Made by a program: the position numbers and the translations under genes. The notes beneath the pieces were generated by a model, which made no database searches, had not been told where the DNA came from, and saw only the letters and a list, made by a program, of their open reading frames with translations. From Nothophaeocryptopus gaeumannii (lineage: Eukaryota > Ascomycota > Dothideomycetes > Mycosphaerellales > Mycosphaerellaceae): a DNA stretch of 64,000 nt. This document shows positions 1-10,096 of the stretch, piece by piece (positions within the stretch are counted from its first letter, which is position 1; each line of letters opens with the position of its first letter). The stretch spans positions 930,001-994,000 of the forward strand of contig JASISA010000023.1 in the NCBI GenBank assembly GCA_031771865.1, written 5' to 3'.

Positions 1-935
1 GCTCGCACAGCGCGTCTGTTCGTCTCTAGGTGAATAGACAGAAGTAAGATGAGTAGGGTCCAAGTTGCAACTGGAGTCTCGACCCAGCGAATGACGAAGC
101 TGCCAGCAAGCATTCCCACTAGTGAGATCACAGTCTCTTGACTGGAATCTTTGGCATTCAACTCGCCGAGATTCCCTTGTTTCGCAAAGTGAGCACTCAA
201 GCTGGCTTTTGAGCTGCCCGCTGCGACACCACACAGCGAGCGTAGTACGCTGCTGAAGCTCAATACCGCCACGCGAATGGGCTTCGGCAGTACAGGTGAC
301 AGACAGTCCAGGACGAAACCTGTGTCGTTGAGGACATCCGCGAGTAGACGATACATTTTGCATTCTGGCTCGAGAGAGGTGCCGAAACGATGAGCGAACA
401 GGATCGTGGCAAGTCGACCTATAGAATTCTGAAGGATTGATAGGAGGATAGCTGCTGTTGGTGAGGCACTAGAGTCGCCTACGCCGACAGTTTCGAGAAT
501 GGCCCGGGAGGAAATAATGCTGGCAATGCTGCTCGAGAAGGCTTGGAGAGAGTCCTAGTTTCGATTAGAAGGAGCAGTCAGATAGTAGTGGAAAGACGCA
601 CATAAATCTGATATCTGTTCCAGTCAGTCCCTGACAAACAACCAATGTTCGAGTTCACTTTCCTGTCACTCACTCTAAGTAGTCCTCAGTCACGCTGTGA
701 GGGAACCCGACCGGAAGGAAGACATCAATCGTGCTTTGTAAGAGCGAACTGGACGCGGAGTCTGGCTGCAAGCAGTGTCAGTCCGCAGTAGCGCAAGGTC
801 ATTCACTTGCACGGCACGAACCACAATAGTGTCGATCCTACTGAGTCCTTTCTCGCCATCACTTTGAACGTAGGTCGCAGTGACCTTCTCAGCCTCATCG
901 TACTCCGTGATTCGGAGAGGTTGCTTCGTCGTCAT
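1..935 (-). CDS. RUS/DUF647 family membrane protein (5' part, cut by window edge)
   Basis: Partial gene that runs off the left edge. I model four exons: 807-935, 674-765, a 13-base exon at 602-614, and 1-554 (incomplete). Introns are 766-806, 615-673 and 555-601. The joined protein reads through the family core, with FLPVGFPHSVTEDYLEYQIYD leading into DSLQAFSSSIASIISSRA, then SASPTAA, EPECKMYRLLADV and GVAAGSSKASLSAHFA, and it ends in a hydrophobic segment. These are hallmarks of the ROOT UV-B SENSITIVE (RUS, DUF647) family, known from plants, fungi and animals. The molecular role in fungi is not established. The start is the ATG at 933-935. The gene is divergent from the reductase gene at 1252, with 316 bases between them. 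Confidence 0.8.
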
Positions 936-1251
936 TGTTCGATTGCATTGAGATCATCACAAGCGCGAAGTTAGGACAACTTGTCACATTGTTTCAAGGT
1001 TCATCAAAGGCAAGGAAAGTCGAATTCGCATCCAGGTTTCTGACACGTGTCGCTAAGCTTTTGCGGATAGCGGCGTCCGCTCCACTAGCGCCAATATCCG
1101 CCCCACACAGGATGATCTCACGATGTTCCGAGCATCCCATCGCATCGTCTTTCACAACCTCCCTTCACTTCACAGCAATATCGCGCTCAGTTGAAGCGCG
1201 ATCCGTGGAAATAATACACCGCTCTCATCCAAGGACGCGCCTGGCGTCACC
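936..1251. promoter_or_regulatory. Divergent intergenic region between RUS-like and reductase genes
   Basis: This 316-base gap separates two divergent start codons, so it must hold both promoters. I see no long open frame with coding character and no clear TATA box. Confidence 0.4.
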
Positions 1252-2176
1252 ATGACCGTGCTACCAGAAGTCCTACCCGGCATCCTGCCCCCATCCCGCG
1301 AGAACTGGGAATGGGTAGTCTACCTCTGGCAGTTCTTCCCACTGGTAAGCACCATACTCTCACCTGAGGACTCAGTTGCTAATATATCATCAGTTCACAG
1401 CCGTTCAATGGCTCACCGATTTCTACCCCCAGGGCAAAACCTCCATCGACTCCAAATTCAACATCCCCGGCAAATGGGCCTGGTTCATAATGGAATCCCC
1501 AGGTTTCCTCATCGTCCTCTACTGCATGCTCGCCATACCCGCCAAATCTGGTCTCGATTCTGTCCCCTGGGAGAACTGGACAATGGCCGGCCTCTACACC
1601 ATCCACTACATCTACCGCGCCGTCCTCTCCCCTCTAGTCCTCAACCCTTCAATGTCTCCTATCCACCCCATCGTGGCAGTCTCAGCGTTCGCATGGCAAG
1701 TCGCAAACGGGATTTCCCTCGGCGGCTGGCTAGGTGGCTACGGTCCAACAACGAAATACGACTGGGCGGGTCATCTCTACGAAATCGAGGTCGGTCTCGT
1801 TATTTGGGGCTGGTCCTTCCTAGGCAACTTATTTCACGACGACGACCTCCGTGAAATCCGTCGCTCTGCCGCCCGTCGCCAAAAAGCCCAAGCGGAGAAA
1901 GAAGGCAAACCCATCGAAGGGGTGGAGAAACTTTATATGATTCCCAAGAATGGATTGTTTCATTTCATCTTGTACCCGCATTATCTGTGTGAATGGTTTG
2001 AATGGGCTGGTTTCTGGATGATCGGTGGGAGGAATTGCATACCAGCAAGGAGTTTTCTGCTTAATGAGATTGCGACGATGTTGCCAAGGGCGCTGGCGGG
2101 GAGGAAATGGTATATCGAGAAGTTTGGGAAGGAGAGGGTTGGGAATCGGAAGGCGATCATACCGGGAATTTTGTGA
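1252..2176 (+). CDS. 3-oxo-5-alpha-steroid 4-dehydrogenase (steroid 5-alpha-reductase) family protein
   Basis: Two exons, 1252-1344 and 1394-2176, with a 49-base intron; protein of 291 residues. It is a polytopic membrane protein of the steroid 5-alpha-reductase C-terminal family, whose members reduce C=C bonds of steroid or lipid substrates with NADPH in the ER. The C-terminal block reads LFHFILYPHYLCEWFEWAGFWMIGG, close to the family signature. Upstream is GGWLGGYGP in a hydrophobic context, and LGNLFHDDDLREIRR lies before a charged loop. The intron join is in phase 0 and restores one frame. The substrate cannot be deduced; some relatives act on very-long-chain enoyl-CoA or polyprenols. It is convergent with the zinc-cluster gene, with 175 bases between stops. 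Confidence 0.85.
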
Positions 2177-2351
2177 TGAGCCTGCTCTCTCTGATGAGGC
2201 TCAATCAAAAATGGTAGTGGGTATCTAAGGGTGGCTAATATGATGCTAATGCAGCGAATTGTGAAGTGAGCGAGCCTGGTAGGCTGCGCGGATGGATGAT
2301 GATAATATGCCGAAAATGCAGTGGATGCTTTTCCTTTCCTCCTCCTCCTCG

Positions 2352-4920
2352 TCAACCCTCCCACCCAAAATCAGAATCCCCCGGTCCCCCAAACTCAATC
2401 TTTGTATCATTTTCCGCCAACTGTTCCAACAGACTCAAAAACGGATCATTCTCCACCTCCGAATACTCCGACTCCGGCCCTCCACTACCACTAATCCTTC
2501 CAGGTGTCTGCTGATCCAATACATGGCCCTGGAAAGAAGAAGGGTCGAAATGCGGACGAGTCTTGACTGTTAATGCGGAAGGAACAGGGGAGAAGGCAAA
2601 ATTAGGCGTGAAGGTGCCTTGGAAGAGGAGGGGGTTCTGATCATGGGGTTCGGTGGGCTGTTCTTCATGTGCATTTAGGGTTTGATTGTGGTTCGGCTCG
2701 GATGTGTATTGATGATTTGAAGGGTCTTCTTCGATTGAGCGAAAACAATTCTCAGGCTTCGGAGTAGGATATGGTAGGGGAGACTTGGTGGATCTCCTCT
2801 TCTTTGGCTTTCTGATGGGTCCTGAGAGATTGCTGATGGGTTGAGAGGGGACCGTGGGAAAGTAAGCTGCCTCTTGGTTCCAGAGACCGTTGATGCCATC
2901 GTTCAAGCTCGGCTGGCCCTCGCTGAAGTCCATCGTGATGTCGGAGAAGGTAACGTGGGCACCATCGATGTAGCATCCCGGATATCGATCGAAGAAGTCC
3001 TCCATCTGGAAGACCGGGTAGAAGCGCATCGGGCTCGTCGCTAGAGACTTCACCAGCTGGTCGTGACTGGCATAAACCGCCTGCAAAGTGTCTCGTTGAT
3101 GCTGCACCCCGGCCCAAACATATCGGAGTTCGTACAGCTGAGCAACTTCCCGGTTCAGGAACTCAGCACTGTGGCAGAAAGCGTCGTCATGTCTAGGCGA
3201 TAGATAATGTGCGCCATGCACATGGATCGTCCCAGCAGTGCAAACGCAGTACCCGACAAAGGAAGGCCAATCCAGAAGGGCAGTACTCTTGCCAACCTCT
3301 ACCAGCTCAGGAATAGCATTCGCATGCAAAAAGCAAAGGTTCGTAGCCTCAATCTGCCACGACTGATGCTGTGCTGTCCCGGATAGTTCCGCCAGATCAA
3401 TCGGTAGAAACGGCCGATATATGAGACAATGAATCAAATGATAAATGAGCTTGCTCAACACAAGCGTCGAACTATCATGCGACCCAAAGAGCGTATCAAT
3501 ACTCGTGTGGATATCCTGCGTAGCCGCCGCCCAGTGATCCAGACCAGATCGAATCCTCGACAGAGTAGATTGCGCATGCCAGGGAAAATGCGAATCGCCC
3601 TTCACGCCACCGGCGGCTAAATAGCGATCGGTGACGCCAAGAACACGCACAATCTCGACGAGCATTGTCCCGCTGCCTTGCGCTGCATTCGATATGCCTG
3701 ATGCATAGGGAAGGCTCGAGCCGTTCGGGAAGTAGTTGCCGTCTGATAGCACTTGTGATCCTTGTGATCCTTGAGGCTGCCAAGCCGGGAGTCTCAGGTA
3801 TATGGATTCGTCCGAGATCAAAGACGGCCGCTTCGAACCGCTTACTGCGAAGCGATCCATGAGGTAACAGGTCCAGAAGAGTTTACGGCGGCCTTCCCGT
3901 TCAGAAGGTGCGATTCGCAGTTCGGCGGGTAGTTCGCGGTGTAGATTCAGAGCGAATGCCATGCTCACGGCATGTGCCAGTCCCATGTAGCATCTCTTCC
4001 CGCGCCCGTTTTGGAAGTTCGCCATTGCCAGAAGAAGCAATGCCTGGATATTGTCGATATTCGGCTCATCCACGTCGATCTGCGCTCGAGCTCGGGCGAC
4101 GTGATCCTGGCTTGAGCGAATGGCTCCACCATGTCCCCCACACAAGTGAGGCACGTACCGAATGGCCACCGCATGGATGGCATTGATGAGAAAGAGCGGT
4201 AAGCGTCCATCTCTCAGTCTCTGGCGTGTCGCAGTCTCGTCGAGTATGTAGTATGGCTTGTTATGCAGCCGAGCAAAGTAAGTGTCCAGCAATGCGTCCG
4301 TGAAAGCCAATGCCTCGCGAGCTGGTCCTGGAAGCGGTGGTCCCGGTTTGATCGGTACTGGATTCGGCCGGGTTTGTCTGGTGTCGGCAGGCTCGGAGTC
4401 TGGCCTTATCGTCGATGGCTTCTTCGGCTCACTCTCACCAGCCGAGGTCGCTTCCTGTCCTTCGTTCCCAGAGCTGGAAGACTCTGCATCTGGGGAGTTA
4501 GAGTTCTGCTCAGCCTTCAGTCGCTTCTCCAATCCGTTCACGCGTTTGACTAGAGCCTCCAATACATCGGTCTTGGGTCCTCGTTTCTTCGGTAGAGCGT
4601 CTATCGATCGTCAGTGACAGAACACAATTGCTCGGGCTCGGGCTCAAACGAGCTCACCATATATGCAAGCACAATGGAGGACGTGGCAAGCCTCGCAACT
4701 CGGCTTGATGCGATTACATTTGATCTGCCCTGAGTGTCAGCAAAATGCGATTATCAAGAGCGGAGTCTGCAAGTCGGATGGGTGGTGAGACCTTTCTCTT
4801 CCGACAGCTCTTGCAATTCATAGCCTCTTTCGCTTCGTTACTCGTCTTCCTGACCGGCAGGCGTTCAATCGGCCGCGACATGGTCGACATGTCGCTCTTA
4901 TTCTGGGCGATTGCCATCAT
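2352..4920 (-). CDS. Zn(II)2Cys6 fungal-specific transcription factor
   Basis: Three exons: 4792-4920, 4658-4724 and 2352-4600, with introns of 67 and 57 bases; about 814 residues. Splicing rebuilds a perfect zinc binuclear cluster with Cys at 36, 39, 46, 53, 56 and 63 (spacing CX2CX6CX6CX2CX6C). A KKRGPKTDVLEALVKR linker and a short coiled coil follow, as in xylanolytic/XlnR-like regulators. The middle region (FWTCYLMDRF and nearby) fits the fungal-specific transcription factor domain. The C-terminus is long, low in complexity and rich in Pro and Ser. The start is the first ATG in exon 1. Target genes cannot be inferred; the neighbouring reductase gene is convergent, not divergent. Confidence 0.88.
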
Positions 4921-6221
4921 GATCTCCGTAGGCAATGTTATCGAAAGTCAAGCATGCTCGATGGGTGTAGAAGCATAGCGTCTGCAAAAGCACCAAAGGA
5001 GACAGAAGCAGCAGTAGACAGAAACGACTGAGCACAAGCCCAGGTAGGGGAGCTTGGTGCAATGAAGTCGCATCGATGTGGAGCCGATGCGCCATACCGT
5101 GACTGGGCTGACTTAAACTCACAACGAGGTCACAGGGCACGCACGAGATGCGGAGAGAGGGCTGCAGGGCTAACAGCACATTTAACCATGCATACGAACC
5201 GAGGGGTCTGACCGGCTCAGTCAACCAGTGTTTGTGGTTTGTTGGAAGGGTGCTGGCAGATCCATTGGCAAAGTGGCAGAAGACGTCCGCAGGTCCAAAG
5301 CTTGGTGATCCAATGCCCTTTCACCACCTCGTCGTCCACCCCGTCCGGCCTATCTGCACGTCTGCCCTTCTGCTTGTCGAATCTATCGATGCATGCATAT
5401 TGCGCCAGCGGTAATGGACAGCACTGACAAGCTGCCCAGATGAACGGCGCGTGAGCCATGCAAGCGAAGTCTGAAGTGCTCCTTTTTGGAACGATTCTGC
5501 GTGAGATGAAGATCCGGAGTGATGGCAGCGGCAGCAAGCGAAGGAACGAACGAAGCCAGACAAACAAGGCCTGTGCTTTTAACCGGCCGGGAGATGGACA
5601 CATGGAGGAGGAGAAAGGGTGTGCCCTGCTTACCTCCTACGTCGCATACACATCGCAAGTACCGAATATACTACAGTGCAACGGTAGCACAGATAGGTCG
5701 TGGGCAACACCTGTTGCATGACGGGAGTTGTTTTTCGAATGGACATTGCAATACTTCAATCTCTGTGCATCTGCTCGGCTGACGTGGACTTCGTCAACCC
5801 ACACCGAAGCAAGAGTTCAACGCCCCAGAAGGACAAGAAAAGAAGCAGTGCGAACAAAGATACGAGAGTTGTCATCTTTACACTTCGACCATTATGCATT
5901 GGGCCGCCTTCGAGCCATCTTCCAGAAGTGTTCCACCACGCATTTTAGCCTTATCTCGACCTCCCCCGGCTGAAGAGAAAGAGGAGGCGTTTCACGGCCT
6001 GGCTTCGGCAACAGACGGAACCGACTACCAAGTCGTCAGTTGTAGCACAAGATATATCAGCGATAAATCAGCAACGATCTGAATCTTGTACTGTCAAGCG
6101 AAACGAGTTATCAAAGTTGCGTGTTCATGGCTACACGAAAATTATCTCGGTCGAATTACTACTGTAAGGACTGTTCAAAACGCCCAACCCAACTCCCTGT
6201 CTACCCTTTCGTATCGTTTCG
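4921..6221. other. Intergenic, no supported gene
   Basis: About 1.3 kb between the start of the zinc-cluster gene and the stop of the quinate-repressor-like gene. Several short open frames occur on both strands, but they overlap each other and show no family motif or consistent codon use. It probably holds the promoter of the zinc-cluster gene and the 3' end of its neighbour. Confidence 0.5.
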
Positions 6222-8216
6222 TCATGTATATAAGCCTCTGCCTGCGGCCAGGCGGACAAAGTCCCAAGGAACGTTCTCGCCAACCAAACAGCGTATCATC
6301 TCAACGATAGTCCACGAGATGTAATCCGAGCAAGGATATGCTGCCCAGCCAAGAGTCTCTGCTACTGAAACCGAATCTCCGTTGCCTTTGTCGCCATTTG
6401 ATAGATCGACGAAGATCTTCCCGGACCGGTGGGAGGACTTTCGGCTTCTCATACTGTAGTACTTCAACAACGGTGCTGCTGCCATAGACTTGTCGGCCGG
6501 AAGAGCGGAGATGATGGCGAATGGGTCTTCAATCTTGTCCAAATCTTCCAGTCCTTGAAGTTGGGTGTGGCCTGGTGTTTGGAAGCCGATAGTGGCTATG
6601 GTACCGATGTCCAGGCTCGTTAAAGCATATATTGCAGCTGCGGCTTGTGCTTCCGTATTCGCAATTACCACAGCTGATCTCTCAGCGTACGCGCTCGGAG
6701 TGAAGTCTCTGGTCAGTGTAGCTCTGATTCCTTTCCACGTTACGTTGTCTGCAACCAATGTCCTGTCACTATTGGTAGTCCGAACCGCAATCGTGTCCAC
6801 TTGTCCTATCGCGGATGCCGCTTCGGTCAATGTCGGCAAGTACGGCGCCCCTTCGACTGCTTGGGGCGGGTTAATGTATGCGCCTCCGAACTGTGAGCGC
6901 GTAATGAAAGACTCGATTGATCCATGTGGTGCACGACCAACAGTTATCAGACGATGCGGCAAGCTGAGTTCGTTGAGACACTTCTCAAGGAACATAGCAT
7001 GTCCGTTGGAACGCACGTGGCCGATTGCATACATGTCCAGCTGAGGCATTTGCCCCATGGAGTGCAGCATCGAGTTGATCTCGGCAGCGCTCAACTGTCC
7101 AGGCGCTGCAATGAGAGGGAGCAGAGGATGTGTGATCGGTGTGAAGACCTTATTGAGAGTCCTAGAGAGCTGGCCCACCGTGCCCATGTTCAAGCCTGAG
7201 AATGAAGGGTGAGAATAAGAGCTTTGTATGGTCGATCGGAAATACCCCAGTTCGTAGTTGTCCTCCATGCTATTGACCAAGGCGATCATCTTGACCACGT
7301 CGCCATAGACAGCTCCTTCCCTGAATAGCCTTTGCGCGTCGGGCGAGGTCCATTTGAAATTTCCTGAAAAGTCATGCCAAGCGGATATGATTTTGCTGTT
7401 GCCCTTCTCCTCTGCCAGTCTGCGCCTAATATCCTCAGGAAGCCAAAGCTCAACGTCGATGTATTCGCAACCCCACTGCATGGCCTTGCGAAGGTAGGTG
7501 TAGTAGAGACTGGGATCGTTCATTGGAAATCGGCCATTCTCTTTGGTGCATCTAGTGGTGAAGACGATGGGCAGCTCTGTTCGCTGGCGCAAGAGCATGA
7601 CTTGCTCGCCAACATACTTCAAGCTCGGCACTGAACCAAACGCCTGGTCATTCGATGGATCCCTTAAAAGGTCAACCCGCAACTCAACAGAGTCCGCGCC
7701 AACAGATAGAACGTTGAGATTCGGAAGGGCGGCGCGTATATCCGGAAAGGTGGTAGATAGTAATGTAGTTCGTTGTTTCCTGCTCAAGTCCTCGTTAGGC
7801 TTAATCTGTCCCAGCACGAAGCCGAGGAATCGTGCAATGTCTCGCCGAATCGGCGTCGTCTGAGTGTAAAGATATTCATAGTCGCAAATGTTCGTCAAGT
7901 CCTCGTCCCGGGAGTCCTGCGCATCAATGCAATGGGTGGTAATGAGTGTCCTGTTAACCATCCGCAAAGACTCCGGCTCCAATACCAAATCATTCTCCAT
8001 CCCAAGCACAGCATCATCCGACCATTCCCGAGCACCCTCTAGCCGATCGACAAGACGATAGGCATAGCCCAATACGTCTGCGACGACCCTAGTGATCTCA
8101 TGCTGACCCTTGTCGAAGAGGATGAGCAGTCGCGGAGGCTCATTGTGTATGATTTCCTCAATCTTCATTAATCCATTGGTTTTGGTCGTGGCAGCAGGCA
8201 TAGCACCTACTGCCAT
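6222..8216 (-). CDS. Quinate-repressor-like protein (degenerate SK, DHQase and degenerate SDH domains)
   Basis: Single exon; 664 residues from the first ATG. The order matches the C-terminal three domains of the AROM protein, as in QutR/Qa-1S repressors of quinate use. Residues about 25-140 align with shikimate kinase (ITRVVADVLGYAYRLVD) but have no P-loop GKT. Residues about 150-380 form a type I dehydroquinase: VGADSVELRVDLL, then His281 in AWHDFSG and Lys309 in GDVVKM, then MGTVGQLSRTLNKVFTP. Residues about 393-664 resemble shikimate dehydrogenase, but the substrate loop (GGAYINPPQ) lacks the catalytic Lys and the Ser-x-Ser motif is lost. A regulatory rather than catalytic role is inferred. 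The quinate structural genes are not in this window. Confidence 0.8.
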   Translation of the reverse strand: MAVGAMPAATTKTNGLMKIEEIIHNEPPRLLILFDKGQHEITRVVADVLGYAYRLVDRLEGAREWSDDAVLGMENDLVLEPESLRMVNRTLITTHCIDAQDSRDEDLTNICDYEYLYTQTTPIRRDIARFLGFVLGQIKPNEDLSRKQRTTLLSTTFPDIRAALPNLNVLSVGADSVELRVDLLRDPSNDQAFGSVPSLKYVGEQVMLLRQRTELPIVFTTRCTKENGRFPMNDPSLYYTYLRKAMQWGCEYIDVELWLPEDIRRRLAEEKGNSKIISAWHDFSGNFKWTSPDAQRLFREGAVYGDVVKMIALVNSMEDNYELGYFRSTIQSSYSHPSFSGLNMGTVGQLSRTLNKVFTPITHPLLPLIAAPGQLSAAEINSMLHSMGQMPQLDMYAIGHVRSNGHAMFLEKCLNELSLPHRLITVGRAPHGSIESFITRSQFGGAYINPPQAVEGAPYLPTLTEAASAIGQVDTIAVRTTNSDRTLVADNVTWKGIRATLTRDFTPSAYAERSAVVIANTEAQAAAAIYALTSLDIGTIATIGFQTPGHTQLQGLEDLDKIEDPFAIISALPADKSMAAAPLLKYYSMRSRKSSHRSGKIFVDLSNGDKGNGDSVSVAETLGWAAYPCSDYISWTIVEMIRCLVGENVPWDFVRLAAGRGLYT

Positions 8217-8779
8217 TGAGAAGAGAGTATATCGTCTGCCTTCGCGACTGCGGGTCACCGGATTGAGATGTCACTAGCACCGTGGCCTGTCACCAGGTCA
8301 GTATGCGCCTCTGCATGCATGGGGGTCTGCTTCTGGGGACCTCTACTCACCTAGATGGGTGCTACAGGATGGTCGGATTTGCTGTGCTTTGGACTGTCCC
8401 AACCAAACACACATGGCGTGTCTGCAACCCGTAAAGGTGGAACAGAGGCCGGAGACTGCTGTGTGTTATACAAGCGAGTCCGCCGTTGGATTGTGCCGAG
8501 ATTGAATGTCAAGGTGGAATCCGGCACAAAGGTGTTCATAAGAAGAGCGTAGAGGATCAGAAATGTTTCATCATGTCAGTCGCACCAACCGGCTCAAGTC
8601 TTGCTGATCTGGCGGAATTACATGTTGAGAGTGACAGGCCTGCGCGCCGATGGGAGTGAGGTAATTGCTCGCCTGCGCTAGTTCGAGCTTGAGAGGCCGA
8701 TCCGGGGCCTCCATGGCATTCAACTCAGCCGGACGGATAAAGCTCTTCCACCATTCACAGCGTCGAATGCATCGTTACT

Positions 8780-9340
8780 TTGCCCCAGACGTCTTGACAT
8801 CCTGAAGAACACATCCCAGCCTCACGACAACCGCATCTATCTTCTCTGCTGGACCTTGCGAGTGGATATCACGGATCCGCCGTCAAGGCTTATGATATTG
8901 TTCAAACCACCAGCGAACCGGAAGTCGAGGTATGGTCTCAGGACATACCACCAGTCTTGCCGAACTGGCCTGAATGGCTTTACCGTGGCATTGGCAGCCT
9001 GATACCACATTCAATTGGTCTTTCGTGGCCCATCAAAGTCCTTAAGATCTATAACGGATTCGGCAGGCAGGCAGGCTCTCGCGGTTTCCACCAACAGCGA
9101 GCTGGCCATGCCTTACAATTCTGGAACATCTCTTACCAAGTTGCCGGATCTACCGTTACGGTACCTCTTGCACCAACTCCCAAAATCCACTTCTACATCG
9201 GAGAAAACCCCCATCTACTTCTCTGGTTCCGACCTCAAACCCCCGAGTGGTACTGTACCTCCAACCCCAACCGTGCATTCCCTTCTCCAACCCCTCCAGA
9301 TCCCATCGGCGATCCTCCAACGTCCGGCATGTGCTATATA
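8780..9340 (+). pseudogene. Possible gene remnant with a frame change at a GGCA repeat
   Basis: One frame is open from about 8806 to 9070 and reads coherently (GYHGSAVKAYDIVQTTSEP, then LPNWPEWLYRGIGSLIP). It has no ATG and is preceded at once by a stop. A second frame continues from about 9077 to 9341 with coding-like codon use (TNSELAMPYNSGTSLTKLP). The switch falls on a tetranucleotide run at 9062-9076, and removing one 4-base unit would join the frames. I do not recognise the family. It may be a frameshifted relic, or an exon of a gene whose start and introns I cannot define. Confidence 0.3.
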
Positions 9341-10096
9341 GTGATAGTCGTCAAAGCCGCCGCAACGTCTACCGGTCAAGCCGCGAACCATCGGAGCATG
9401 CAAGTCGATCCAATCTATTCAGAAAAGCTTAAATTGAGAACATGCAGCCAACGCAGCGACCGTGAACGGAAGATGTACAAGGAAGTATGTGTAGAATCGG
9501 ATCGCTGCCCAGAGAAAATAATGCAATACAAGTACAGTATGTACACAAGAGCAGAATGATATGAATAAAGGCCCGCTCTTATCAGTCCAGCTGATTTCGC
9601 TTGGTCGATGAGGCCAGCTCAGAAGAATGTAGTGATGATCAATCATGTACAGTAAAAACAATGTCGATATGGATGGGTATCTTGAAAAAATCTTGACTCG
9701 TAGATTTTGCTTCGCGATTCAATAATGCTTCCAGGATTTTCCTTCTACTTGCCCCATATCAACAGACAGCCAAATACACACAATGATATCCAAGCAAGCG
9801 CACACGCACACATACATGGAAAATATACGCAACAACAACTCAATGAAGTAAATCAAAGCAAAGCTCTCAGGTCTCAAACCCTGCAGGAGCGAGCTAGCGG
9901 GCTGACGCACGGCGTTCCGTTCGAGAAAGATATTGACAACGCTCGCTTCTCAAAGGGAATCTCTGTGCAATCCCTCATCCAACAAACAAATGTGTGGTAT
10001 AAATTTCGCTCACATGGGGCAGCGCTGTTGCAGTTTCATCAAGTCGTGAAGAAGAGCTCATGACTGAAATCTCAAACTCCAGCTAGATTATAGATT

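Noticed and set aside
1252..1854. 200-residue plus-strand frame starting with the reductase start codon
   Set aside because: It reads through the intron at 1345-1393 into the wrong frame; splicing gives a recognised family protein instead.
4898..5224. 108-residue minus-strand frame upstream of the zinc-cluster gene
   Set aside because: No motif and no splice link to exon 1; more likely promoter or leader.
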